Source: Erigeron canadensis (taxonomy: Eukaryota; Streptophyta; Magnoliopsida; Asterales; Asteraceae). Taken from it: a DNA stretch of 64,000 nt. The stretch lies in assembly GCF_010389155.1 (NCBI RefSeq), contig NC_057764.1, positions 44,400,275 to 44,464,274 of the forward strand, written 5' to 3'. Under the pieces are notes generated by a model. It worked only from the letters and a program-made list of their open reading frames with translations. It ran no database searches and was not told the DNA's origin. Below are positions 36,122-48,210 of the stretch, in pieces; the first letter of the stretch is position 1; each line of letters starts with the position of its first letter. The translations under genes were made by a program, and so were the position numbers.

Positions 36122-37680
36122 GATATGAAATAGCAGTCATCCCCTGTCAGCCGCTATCAGCTTCAAATGTTCTAAGTCGGATATCATATTTTCGGGGACC
36201 GTAATTATGTGGTTTGTTTAGCATCGGCCAATCTAACAAGAACGACACCCAAATTTGGATGGTCTTGGGTTAAAATATGCATACACATGCACGGATCCTC
36301 CGAACAAAACTTTTTCTTCCTGTTCATTTTGACCTAATTTGGTGATGGGTGAATATGATATGGATAAAGGGTTTCTAATTTAATTTGGTTTGGGCAAAGG
36401 GGGCGGCTGGGGTCTAAGGTGGTCAAAGGATATTCAAGAGGGAGTTTGAAGCTGGTTTTTATGTCGAACATTTTGTTAAAATGAGAATTTTTTTTAGAAG
36501 GAATGAAATGAAATCCAGGCGGCTCGCCTGAATGCCCAGTCTTTCTTTGCCGTCAACTCGACGTCGTCGTCACCAAGAAATTGAAATCTAAAGGAATGAA
36601 ATTCGATCGAACTTTTTTTCTTTTATTTTTTTTATTTTATTAAGAATGAAATTCCTTCCCTCATTCTAACGGAATGAGATTCTTGCATCTTTGAACAACT
36701 AAACACATAATGGAATTTAATTCCAATTCCATCATATTCTATTAAATTCTGTGAACCAAACGGACCTTAGAGGTTTGTCTAAGGGAATGTGAGCAAATGG
36801 GCATTCCGTTACCCGATTTGGCTCTTGTCCAACAGCTTTATGTTTCGCTTAAGGCTCATGGTGAAGGTGATTTGGTGACCCAAGCTCTTATTTTGTCGCT
36901 CGAAAGGCTTGATAATAGTATTAGGTTAGGTTAAATCGTGCCAGGCGTTCTTGTCAGATGTTAGCCTTTGTCGATAATAATTGACATGTACTTATCATGT
37001 GTTATGTTTTTGTATGATCCTGGAGGATATTAAGGTATCATTCTTGAGTTTTTTTCTAATAGAAAGGGGAAGAAAGGAAAAGAAAAACCAAAAAAATCTA
37101 TTCTTGAGTTTTTTTTTCAAGAGAAAAGAAAAGATTTGATAAGAAAACCCACCTCTTTTTTTATGCTAAATTTTGTGGCCAAAATGGCCCGATTCCAAAG
37201 GAAAACTTTAGCATTCTTGCAAAATGACTAATTTGTCCTCTATCATCTTCTTCAAGGAGCCTGGGTTGTCTTTAGGGTTTTGGAAAGAATTATGTCGTTC
37301 TTGAGATATTTTAATGTGTAGGGTTTGAAGTGAAAGGATGATGGAGTGTATCGATCGGATCTATGTTGCTGAGAAATTGGAAGGGTTTTGCTACTTTGTA
37401 TATTATTTTATTTTAATTTCAATTAATTCCAAAACATACCAAACTTACATTGCAACTTTTTTATTTTGAATCTGTACGTGGACTATGGCCTATATGCAAT
37501 TGACATTAACATATATATTTGCTACTTTTAATTTCATGTGTATTTATTTTTATAGGTTTAGATCAGATCGAAAATTTATCCCGTAAGTTATTTTTATTTA
37601 TTTTTATTTTAATCTGTAAGTTGTTAATATGGTGGGAATAAAAGAAGAATATAATTGTAAAATAATAATCTTTTTTCTTT

Positions 37681-37704
<24 letters not shown>
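36122..37704. other. intergenic, one short coding-like fragment
   Basis: No complete gene. An open 45-codon piece at 36797-36934 is listed separately. Homopolymer-rich elsewhere. Confidence 0.4.
36797..36934 (+). pseudogene. 45-codon coding-like fragment, unknown
   Basis: Encodes MGIPLPDLALVQQLYVSLKA and continues to LERLDNSIRLG before TAA. The hydrophobic/charged pattern looks like real protein, with regular codon use. I do not recognise it. It may be an exon relic or a gene fragment carried by a transposon. Confidence 0.3.
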
Positions 37705-37713
<9 letters not shown>

Positions 37714-37965
37714 AAGAGTTATCAAAAAGCGCTCGCTTGACGCTCTCTTAGCCCACCACGTCAGCAATTTCTTAAGTGGTGTCACCATATTGATTCATGA
37801 GACATATCAACAGCTATGTCATCATTAGTGGATAAATCGGCTGCCTTGTCAGCATGTGAACCGGCCTATAACAATATATTCAAAAATGAGAGTGTTGGCC
37901 GGGAGTCGAACCCGTGACCAAAAAGAAAACAAAGCAGCACACTGACCAAATGAACCAAAGCCAAT
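37705..37965 (-). mobile_element. tRNA-derived SINE-like element
   Basis: Minus strand: A-box-like TGGCTTTGGTTCATTTGG (about 37962-37945), then B box GGGTTCGACTCCC (37913-37901). The body runs to an AT-rich tail by the (TA)n tract at about 37690-37712. Ends are approximate. Confidence 0.45.
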
Positions 37966-38647
37966 TTATTGATTTTTCTGCATCTAATTCTATAATAAAC
38001 TATCATATCATATAGCTGTATATAAAAGTAAAATTGGCCCCACATGATTTTAAGACATTTATATATTTCCTATTTCTTTTTCTCTTTTCTCTTTTCTTAT
38101 TTAACAAAAATGTTGCTTATGGTGGAATATCTTGATAATGGGTTAGATTGGTGAAATAAGGGGATAATGGGTAAAATTTTCTGCAGCTAGTATTGTAAGA
38201 TTAATAAGGTTTTGACGGTTTGTATTATTGATCTTACATTTGATGATGTTGCTTGCTGCTAGCTATGGGAAATTGAGCTTTTATTGATACATTATTATGC
38301 TGCTGCAGTTTTTAGGATTAGGAGACTGTTTCTTTTAACAGAGATATGGTTTCTTTAATTTTATTGACAGAGTGGATTTTATTTTTGGCTTAAAGTTTTG
38401 AGGTACAAGACTAGACTCAAAATATGGTATTTATAAGAATAAGTTGACTTGGTTGAGAATGTTTGGGATCATAATTAGGATAGATATTGATGTTTTTGGG
38501 TAAAGTTTATAGTGATTATCAGTCAGGAATTAAAGTAACTTATATGTTGTTATTTTTTCGCTTATAGTTTATATAATTTAGTTTTGGAAGATAGCATAAA
38601 TGCTCAATAACAATACAAGTTAAAACATAAAAACAACTATACATTTA

Positions 38648-39000
38648 TTATTATTATTATTATTATTTTGGAACAACATTTTATTCTATTCATACTATTA
38701 TATTACATGTATACCTGAAAATCATGACTCTTAAAAAAATCCCTAATTAATCCACCCTACAATTCCACAAATGTGGAAAGTGAGACTAAAATCTAGGTGG
38801 ATTCTCCCAAGGTCAAAGACCTTACCAATGGACAACCAACCCCATTGGCAACAACTATACATTCTAACTATCGAACTTTCCAATTCTGTTCAACACTCGC
38901 ACACACAATAATTACACAAATTTATTAAGTGTTCATTATAAGACTTGAACCGAGGTTGATGGTTCATCACTTACACCACAAGAGCCAAAGCCAAAGGGTC
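38648..39000 (-). mobile_element. tRNA-derived SINE-like element with (AAT)n tail
   Basis: Minus strand: A-box-like TGGCTCTTGTGGTGTAAG (38988-38971), B box GGTTCAAGTCT (38951-38941). A body of about 270 bases ends in an AAT microsatellite at about 38668-38648, a common SINE/LINE 3' tail. Confidence 0.45.
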
Positions 39001-39368
39001 TTAGGCTTATGTATTACTAATAATAACCATCATTTGACTAGATAAAAAACTTGATTGAAATTGGCACTAATAGTTTTTGTGTTAACTTTGGTGATTACAG
39101 GAGCAACGATTTATCAAGGTGTAGCATATGTGCTGATGATGATTGCTTTGGCCTTAGACTTATATCATTCACTAGATTGATGGTTTATCCATATTCTTTT
39201 TCTCTTTTTTATCTATCTATCTCCATGTTTAACAACTTTTAGGGTTTGTTTTGACATTTGGATTCAATCCAATACTTTGATTAGTAAAGTTTTTTTTTTT
39301 TTTTTTTAAGATTATTACGACTAATGCATTGTCATTTGGTTTATACGCACATGGTCATTCGGTTTATA

Positions 39369-39701
39369 TCTATACTATTTCATAAAATAAATGAAATTTT
39401 TTTCTTTTTAAACTTTTGGTTTTTAAAATTTAAAAAAAAAATACTCTTCTTTTTTAATTATTTATTTATCAATTTTCACCTAATATACTTATAATACCCT
39501 TAATAACATAATTTATAATATGGAACCCTCCGTCCTTAAAAAAAACTACACTACCACACATAATATCAATTATTTTTACATTCACCACCATCGTCGCCCC
39601 AACACTGCCGACACTACCGCCGCTAGATGTCACCACCACCTCCGCCACCCGTCACCGCTATCACTACCCACCGCCGTCGTATTGTGTGAGTATAAGTCTA
39701 G
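39369..39701 (+). mobile_element. non-autonomous Helitron with A|T flanks
   Basis: Starts A|TCTATACTATTTCATAAAAT and ends CGTATTGTGTGAGTATAAGT plus CTAG|T region (CTAG at 39698-39701). It has the shared CACCACC/GTCGCC-rich 3' block. 333 bp, no real ORF. Confidence 0.7.
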
Positions 39702-41077
39702 TACATGTATACAAATTTTCTATTAGTATTCTTTTTTAGGACAAAGCGAATAAATAATTAACAATTTAGTTGACTTGGTTTTGTTTGATTTAATTTTTTT
39801 ATATGCATCTAAAAACTAAATTACTGATTTGGTTATTTAAAATGCAAAAGCCATAAAAACGACTTCTTATAATATAGGTTTCGGTTTCGTTTTGCTCATC
39901 ATAGTCAAGATATTGCGTTTTTGTTGCCTTTCCATTTTCCAATTGTCGATCGTTTAGTTCAAACGACAAAAATAGAATAATGGATTGGATGTTTCCTTAT
40001 CTTATCGACTTAGTCAGCATATCACTATTTGTAAAACTACTTTTATGAACACTCTCACATATAATCGACTACCCCTTTGTTTGTTAGCAATCTACTATAA
40101 TAACAAACTACTTGTTAAAAGGATTAATAATTCTCGTTCTCTTAGGTCGTCCCTTAGCGCTTAGGGCTTATATGGGGTTACACCAAATCACCGCAGAGTG
40201 AAAATTGATTGTTCGGCCTCCATTTGGTGAGGATTCTTTTGCGTATATCGAGTTTCTTGTAATTGGTGCGACTTTTTTTTTGCCCTTTTTGTAACCATCG
40301 CGCGGTTCTAGTCGCAAGATGTATTTAGGATCGAGTAGTTTATGTGTTTTAGTACATTTTAGATAGTGTACTTGTATCTGGATTATAAACCAGAAAAGTT
40401 TTTTATTAATTCAAAAGGGAAGATTGTTAAATAAAAAAGAATCAAATTTTTTTAAGGAGATAAAAATGAGAGAAATGTGGAAACTTTGACAATAATTACA
40501 CAAGGAAAAGGAAAAGAACAAGGAAATCCGTTGGAAAATATATAATTTGTTATCTTAATTTTAGAGATGATTCTTGAGCTAAGAGGTCAAAAGGTATTTC
40601 AACTTTAGAAACAGACTTTAATGATAGGAAGTGAATATATGACTTCTCATTTTTTATTTTTGTTTTATGGTTTTCGTTGTTTATCTAGGCGTATGAGCGT
40701 ATCTTCTTTATTTAGACGTATCTTCTGACATAGATTTTACACCAATCAATCATTGTTTTAAATGTTAGAAAATGAAAGCTTTTTGGTATCAGTTTTTTGC
40801 ACCGAACTGAATCACTACATGTGGTACTAATTCAATAAGAGTATCACCCTAAGAACAACAATACTTTTTTATCACTAACTTTAACATACAACACAATATG
40901 AAGTTAAAACTAGGCTAAACATTCCTAGTAATTACCTAATCAAATAAATACAAGCTTTCATTTATACCATCAAATTTTAATTATTTTCGGACCATTTCCC
41001 TAACTCGCTTTATGTCTGTCCATAATAGATACTGATTTTTGACAATTCAAATTCAAAGTTTTCACATTTATTAATTA
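39702..41077. other. intergenic
   Basis: No gene supported. A GC-richer stretch at about 40140-40330 looks like decayed coding or transposon sequence but has no frame I could identify. Confidence 0.4.
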
Positions 41078-41458
41078 CGAGAGCAAGTATCCGCGCGTTG
41101 TGGCGGTGAGATGATAAAGGTAATAGGTCATAGGAGGTGATATGTTATAGAGTATCATAGCCAAATGTTTTAGTCGTACGGGCTCCGCCTTTGGATTTAA
41201 AAATTCTTCGAAAGTATATCGAATGACATCTCTAATGAAAGAGCATGAAATTTTAAGAACACTCATATAATTTTTATAATTTATCGATGTACGGTTTTTG
41301 AGATAAAAGATTTTGAAAGATTTAGAAGAATAAAATGATCTGTGGAGGAGAGAGAAAGTTGTAGGCATTGATGTATGATACATTATGTATTATCATGTGT
41401 ACATTGTTGAAATTGAAAATTGAAACTCAATTTGCTTTGCTTTATAATATAGTATAGA
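41078..41458 (-). mobile_element. non-autonomous Helitron
   Basis: Minus strand: starts A|TCTATACTATATTATAAAG at 41458, ends CCGCCACAACGCGCGGATAC, then CTTG and CTCTCG|T at 41078. Flanking A and T fit. 381 bp. The interior lacks the strong CACCACC block seen in other copies. Confidence 0.65.
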
Positions 41459-41531
41459 TATGTTTTTTTTTATGTTATCACATCAAATTAATTCATTGAT
41501 CATAACTAAGCTAAACATGTCAATCTATACT

Positions 41532-41741
41532 TCTATACAATATAATAAAAGAAATAGGTTCCCATGTTAAAAGTTATATGAGATAAAATATCTAAACTAT
41601 CTCTCATAAAAAACAACCTTAACTCTAAAACATGGAGTCATCAAAACTCTCTTTTTCCCCCACACCGGCTCCCTTACATGATTTCACACACATCGTTTAT
41701 ACACAAGTCTCACCCACCACAACACACGAATACCATGCTAA
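41532..41741 (+). mobile_element. short Helitron-like element
   Basis: Starts TTCTATACAATATAATAAAAG and ends CACGAATACCATG then CTAA|T at 41738-41741. Its first 60 bases resemble sequence near 62880-62930, supporting a shared family. Confidence 0.55.
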
Positions 41742-41917
41742 TAGGAGATAACGTAAATAAATGAACCACTTATATAATAGTTACAAATTAAAAAAGTGGG
41801 ACACATAGTGGAACCACATACATATAATGCCTAATGGGTGGTTCATCCGCAATGCTTGAACCATCTTCGTAACATTAAATCAACAAACGTCTAATTAATT
41901 TAAATTTCATTAGGTGC

Positions 41918-41925
41918 TATAAATA
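41918..41925 (+). promoter_or_regulatory. candidate TATA box for the 42172 gene
   Basis: TATAAATA lies about 250 bases before the ATG at 42172, implying a 5' UTR near 220 bases. Position-based inference. Confidence 0.4.
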
Positions 41926-42171
41926 AATACATAAACAATATACACCCTTGTCGTGTGTATATACAGTAAATTGTCAAAGTATCCACCTTTATTATACATT
42001 ACAAATATGGCAAGTATCATTAATGGTGGCCATTTAAAAACACAAACAAATTCATTACCAACTTATATATCTCTCAACTCCAAATTCCTTCACCTTTTTC
42101 TTAGACAATTCATCACACAATTTTTAAAGACATATATATAGCATCATAATTCCATATAACTAATTATTTTA

Positions 42172-42615
42172 ATGGAGCCTTCGCAATCTAACTCCATCCA
42201 AGGCGGCATTGCCATCACCATAGCTACAAATCTTCCTCCTCCTCCATTACTCGCCATCCCACCACCTCCACTACCACCACCACCATCACCAACCGTCGTT
42301 ACTCCACCGCGTCCATCTTCACCGCAAGTCGAGTTGCTAAGATGCGATCATCACAAACTATGGAATTGTTTCACAAGAAGATTGAGAAGATATCTTGGAT
42401 GTTTGATCAAGTCATCAAATGGTCATCCAAAGTCTTTGGAAATGAAGTCTTCGGGATTCGAGAAGAAGAATAAAGTTGTAGCGGTGACTAGCAGTCCAGT
42501 GGTGGGGAACGTTAGTCCGGTACGTTCCCCGAATTATTATAGCGTTATGAATGATGAAGAACGTGAAGAAAAGCTTAAATCTGCTATAGTTTACTGTAAA
42601 ACTTCAGCTACTTAA
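42172..42615 (+). CDS. single-exon proline-rich small protein, unknown
   Basis: 147 residues, intronless. An N-terminal segment (about 20-55) is rich in proline, with PPPPLPPPPSP. A basic, Cys-containing stretch follows (HKLWNCFTRRLRRYLGCLIK), then a Ser/Lys linker and a charged C-terminal motif, NYYSVMNDEEREEKLKSAIV followed by YCKTS. The architecture suggests a small plant regulatory or stress-response type protein, but I cannot name the family. No signal peptide or membrane helix. The open frame, codon use, upstream TATA box and AT-rich flanks support a real gene. Expression evidence would settle it. Confidence 0.7.
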   Translation: MEPSQSNSIQGGIAITIATNLPPPPLLAIPPPPLPPPPSPTVVTPPRPSSPQVELLRCDHHKLWNCFTRRLRRYLGCLIKSSNGHPKSLEMKSSGFEKKNKVVAVTSSPVVGNVSPVRSPNYYSVMNDEEREEKLKSAIVYCKTSAT

Positions 42616-44040
42616 TGATAATTAAGGTGGTATCTAGCTATAAATTACTATTTCGATCTTTTAGTTATATTTTATAAGATACGAATTACTCTATTTAGTC
42701 AACAATTTTAGTTTTGGTCTTTTGACATGTTGAATTATTGATAATCGTTGTGTATCTTTGTTATTATCAATAACGATTACAGTGTTTTAGTGTACACACG
42801 TTTGTTTCATAGATATGATTGATCTTATCTCAAATGTTTCATTTCATTTCGGAACATATATTTTTTGAGTTTGATTTTTTTAAAATAAAATCTTAGCATC
42901 TTTACTTTGTGTATTGGATCAATCAGGTGAAGAATGCGTATAATTCGTATGAATTTAGTATAAATCTTGCACGAATTAAACAATTCATAAATGGAATAAA
43001 TGCGGTTTCCATACGACGAGCATATTCATTAATTAGAATGTTTGTTGTTAGGTAGAGATATAAAGGTCGATCATTCACACTCAACATCTTTAACGAGTAA
43101 TATCACTCGCTATCGAACCATTAAAGTATATCAAGGTATCAATTAATCATAATTCAACATCAAATTATACCTCAGTAAAAAATCCAATTTTTCTAAAAAA
43201 TATCTCTCATAAAATTCGAACTCATGAACTTTAGTCAATTATAAATTCTAATTTCACTTAACCCGTCGGGGGCAAAGCACTAAGGATCAAAGTTGATACA
43301 TCTACCAACCAGCAACCGTAATAAACGATGGAAGTGATTTTTCTACATAATCAATGAATACAAGTACAATAATATGTATGCATTAATAAATGTTATAAAG
43401 GTGTCGTATTTAGTTTGTTTGAAATAACATTTTACCTGTGCAAAGAATCTCGCAAATATATATAATGTGGGCATATGTTTTATAATTAAAGCTAAGTTCT
43501 TCTACTAGTAGTTTTGTTTTTCTTAGTGCATTTTAACTATGAATCTATGATATATCTTAGTACTGGTTCTTTTATGATTATGACGGCCCTGATTCCAAAC
43601 CGTGTATTTCTTTCAGATTTCCTAGCGTTAGGTTTGCATATAAGGATGGACTTTAAACATTTTCTTACTGACAAGTGACAATTATCAATTCTGAATATAA
43701 GAATAGAACGAACAACTAATTACCATTTGCAAAAAGTGCAACTAAGTCACACCTTCATCAATAAGGTAGGCCTAAGTCATTTAATCAAAGATAGAGACCA
43801 ACGAACTTGTATAGATCCTATGGACCTATACATACATGATACATTTACATATTAACATTTACATACAAAAAGAAATGTTAAACGCATATTGCATGCTAAG
43901 TGTTTCATGTTTTTGATATTCCACCCACTAAAAAGTGAAAACACATTTTCAAGATATGTACACTAAAGCAGAAACTATTTAATACAATATTGAGATGTCA
44001 ATGAAGTTGAATTGGAATGGAACTAGATGGACAGAAATGA
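42616..44040. other. intergenic
   Basis: AT-rich, no gene or clear element recognised. Confidence 0.5.
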
Positions 44041-45190
44041 GGGTAAAACAGGGAGGTTTCGCTGCTAACCAGTCCATCTCAACATGTCAATCCAGATGCA
44101 CACGGTAATCACATCCTACTACATTGCCAATAGCCCAATACCTTAATCTAAAAACCTACAACTGCACATCTGATCACTAACGGGTAAACTACAAATGACC
44201 CGAGTTGATGTCAAATTACTCAACTGCACATCTGGATATCTGATTGTTGATGTCAAGTTACTTTTAAACCTTTTAAGAGCCAACACACATACTAGGCCAG
44301 AAAGAAATATCATAATGTGGGAATCACATTTTTTTTACCCATATGCTATCAACTTTGGAGAACAATCTTGAAAAGTAATTTCTATCATTTGCAAACAAAA
44401 CCCCAGGGGCAAAATCACAGATGAACACTGTGAACTGAATAAGAATTTGGCAAGTGAAATATTTCTTTCCTAACAATCTTGAAATAACATCCGAAACTAC
44501 TCACAATTGCACGTTCTTTACTACTCTTTAGCAAAAGCAATGGTAACCTCGTGATTAAAAGGCAAGAATAATAATACTTTAAAAACATTTGCAAACTTTT
44601 CACAAAAACGTTGCGGAGCCAAAGTAGTAAAAATCAAAATATCGAACTGAATATAGATCTTAAAAGGCTAAAGTAGATCCGGAAAAGAGTAAAAAATAGG
44701 AGGCTTCATTGCTAAGCAATCCATCTCAATATGTCAATACCTTACTCTAAAAACATACAACTGCACCTTTGATCACTAACGGGGCAACCACAAATAACAC
44801 AGATAATGTCAAGTTACTTTCAAACCTTTTAAGAATCATCACACTTATTAACTTAGCTAGAGAGAAATACCATAATGTAGGAATCACATTTTGTTGACAC
44901 ATACGCCATCAACTAAGGAGAGCAATTTTAGAAAGTTATTTCAACTATTTGCAGACAAACCCCAGAAACAAAATCACTGTGAACTGGATAAGAATTTGGC
45001 AAGTGAGATATTTCTTTCCTAACAACCTAAGATAACATCCAAAACTACTCACGGTTGCAGATTCTGTACTACACTTAAGCAATCCAAAACTACTCACGGT
45101 TGCAGATTCTGTACTACACTTAAGCAAAAGCAATGGGTAACCTTGTGATTAAAAGGCAATAATAATACTTAAAAACATTTGCTACTCCTT
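44041..45190. repeat. diverged tandem duplication of about 0.6 kb
   Basis: 44041-44600 and 44695-45190 share the same ordered landmarks: AACTGCACNTYTGATCACTAACGG, ATAATGTRGGAATCACATTT, AAGAATTTGGCAAGTGA and ATTAAAAGGCAA. Offsets drop from about 645 to 550 bases because of indels. There is no ORF in either copy. Confidence 0.75.
45038..45127. repeat. exact tandem duplication, 2 x 45 bp
   Basis: TCCAAAACTACTCACGGTTG and the following 25 bases occur at 45038 and again at 45083 with no visible change. It lies inside the second copy of the larger duplication. Confidence 0.85.
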
Positions 45191-45356
45191 CACAACAACT
45201 TTCCAGAATAGTAAGTATCAAAATACTGAGCTCAATATAAATCCTGAACGGTTAAACTAGATACAGGACATAGAGCATGATTAACATTGTCTAAAACACA
45301 AAGCAGCAACGTAAAAACAATCCCATTAAACTAAAAAGCTACATCCTCTCCAAAGC

Positions 45357-46192
<836 letters not shown>

Positions 46193-46293
46193 GTTGAAGT
46201 TTTTTTTGGTTCTTCTTGTTGCCTTTGGATTCGGTGGGTTGTATTTGCAGCAGCAGCAGCAAGAAATAGCAGAGAGGAGAAATTAGATTAGGG

Positions 46294-46354
46294 TTAGGGT
46301 TTTTATGTGGTAAATGATGGGCCGTATTGGGTCACTTGAAAGAGCAGGTGGGCT
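46294..46354 (-). promoter_or_regulatory. telo-box and site II elements of eS30 promoter
   Basis: AAACCCTAA (telo-box, minus strand) lies at 46302-46294, within a longer ACCCTAACCCTAA run. It is followed by TGGGCC at 46318-46323 and TGGGCT at 46349-46354. This pairing is an established signature of plant translation-gene promoters. It lies about 100-160 bases before the ATG. Confidence 0.7.
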
Positions 46355-46634
46355 TGGACTACTTATTTCATATTTGTAATCGTATTTCTTTTTTTTCTTT
46401 TTTTTTTTTTTTCCTTTTTTTTTTCCGAACGGCATATAAGCAAATTTGTATCTGTATTGTATTTCTTTCCACTAGAAACTTTGAAGATGTTGCTTGAAAT
46501 AAAAATGTATTCAGCAAAAATAATAGGAACTACAATACATCAATCCCTTAAAACAAATCCCACGTAGACAAGTATGTAGAAGGTAAGATTTAAACGTAAA
46601 AGGCAAGTAAACATGAAAAACTCAATATTTTCTT

Positions 46635-47316
46635 GAAAAAATTACATTTTTCGTCCCTCAACTTGGCAGTTTTTTCAGTTTTGACCCTAAAGTGAATTAA
46701 TTACAAAAAAAACCCTGAAGTTGGTCAATTTTTTCAGTTTTTACTCCGCGACTAAACACCGTTTATCTGATCCGCAACTAAACACCGGATTGTACAAATA
46801 CATACAGGTAGATATATATAAATATGAAGAGATATAAATTATGAGTATCAATTATCAATATTATTGTTTATATGTACTTTATGTGTTTTTAAATGTGTAG
46901 TTAGTTGCATTTATCTATTTGATTTTATACATTGGGTTTGAGTTTGGCTAGTTTGAACATGGTGATGGATTATTTTTATATTATGAAAAGCAGGTGTTGT
47001 TAATTAACAAAAAGTAAATGGTGGATTTTTGATATTGGATTTTGGCGTTTTATTGAATTAGAAATGGTGTTTTTTTGTTTTTTGTTTTTAATTTGGAGAA
47101 TGAAGTTATGAAGATCTGGTGGTGTTTGAGTATTGAAGAAGAAGAAGAGCAAAATGACGAATATGCCCCTCACTTAACGATCAGATAAACGGTGTTTAGT
47201 CTCGGAGTAAAAACTGAAAAAATTGACCAAATTCAGGGTTTTTTCTGTAATTAATTCACTTTAGGGTCAAAACTGAAAAAACTGCCAAGTTGAGGGACGA
47301 AAAATGTAATTTTGTT
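46635..47316. mobile_element. Mutator-like MITE with 136-bp TIRs and 9-bp TSD
   Basis: The terminal inverted repeats at about 46637-46772 and 47179-47314 are almost identical in reverse complement (TTACATTTTTCGTCCCTCAA at the tip). The flanking 9 bases TATTTTCTT (46626-46634 and 47317-47325) are an exact target duplication, diagnostic of Mutator-type insertion. It is 682 bp with no transposase. Confidence 0.85.
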
Positions 47317-47325
47317 TATTTTCTT

Positions 47326-47400
47326 TTATGTGGGACTTGAACCGATAACCTCACTATTATTATTGAGGTCATTGGACATTGGGTACCTTACTTCAACTAC
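47326..47400 (-). mobile_element. possible SINE head remnant beside the MITE
   Basis: Minus-strand B box GGTTCAAGTCCCA at about 47344-47332 with a weak A-box-like stretch upstream. It is too short and degraded to be a tRNA gene. Confidence 0.3.
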
Positions 47401-48090
47401 TTGGACTAAAAGTCATTGGCTAACTTGTTTTTCAGTTAAACTGGTTAGGCTTTTCAGCATGGTTTAATGGATTAAATCAAGTTTACCAGTCAACTTATAT
47501 TAAGGTGATTTTTTAACAAGATATTGTGGAATTGTATATGGAGGGATGGTGATATGCCCTTGACTGCTCGTTTGGTACCTTGGAGATACTACTGTAAAAT
47601 CTTAGTATGAGATATGGTAATTGCTGAGATAAAAAGAAAAAAAAAGTACTGAAATGTTATTAAAATTATATCAGTTCCAACAACAATACACTTAAAATTC
47701 CATTTGAAATGTATACAAAACAATTATAGTAACATTTAGGTTTTAAGCTTTATAAACAACCAAAATAACATTGAAGTATGTAAATTATCATGTAAATGCT
47801 AAAGTTTCTTTAAAAAAGCAGTTCAACTAGGTTAAATTTAATAAAGAAAAACACACGGTTCAACCACAGGGTTGGGTTAAACACGAAATTGGGCTTAGTA
47901 GACCGGCCAAATTAATCTGCTACTTGAAACTGGTTTTTCAAACGTTGATTAGAAGATCATTTGCTTGGCGACTTTACTAAATTAACTTTTCACTTAATAT
48001 ACCTTTGGTATATTGGATATTTGACTCATATATTGCAAAAACCTGGCGTGGACTAAGCTTTACCCAACATTTGAACCCAATTTAGTTGAC
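47401..48090. other. intergenic upstream of the DUF3531 gene
   Basis: No gene or element recognised. Confidence 0.4.
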
Positions 48091-48099
48091 GGCCCATAA
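48091..48099 (+). promoter_or_regulatory. GGCCCATAA site II-like element
   Basis: GGCCCATAA lies about 115 bases before the DUF3531 start codon, where a site II element or core promoter would be expected. Confidence 0.4.
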
Positions 48100-48210
48100 A
48101 AACACAAACAATATTTCTCTCACACCTGTTTATCTCATCACTTTTCTACAGGAGTAGTACATTACTGAAGAACCCCTTGTGATAAACCCTGAACCCCAAT
48201 TATCACAAAC

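Noticed and set aside
37901..37913. Possible tRNA gene from GGGTTCGACTCCC
   Set aside because: Only the T-arm-like part is present; no cloverleaf can be formed.
43880..45300. Coding gene in the duplicated region downstream of eS30
   Set aside because: Neither copy holds a conserved frame; ORFs at 44415-44603 and 44945-45133 differ in sequence because of frameshifts and look non-coding.
47332..47344. B-box sequence GGTTCAAGTCCCA as a tRNA gene
   Set aside because: No matching acceptor, D or anticodon stems; better explained as a SINE remnant.
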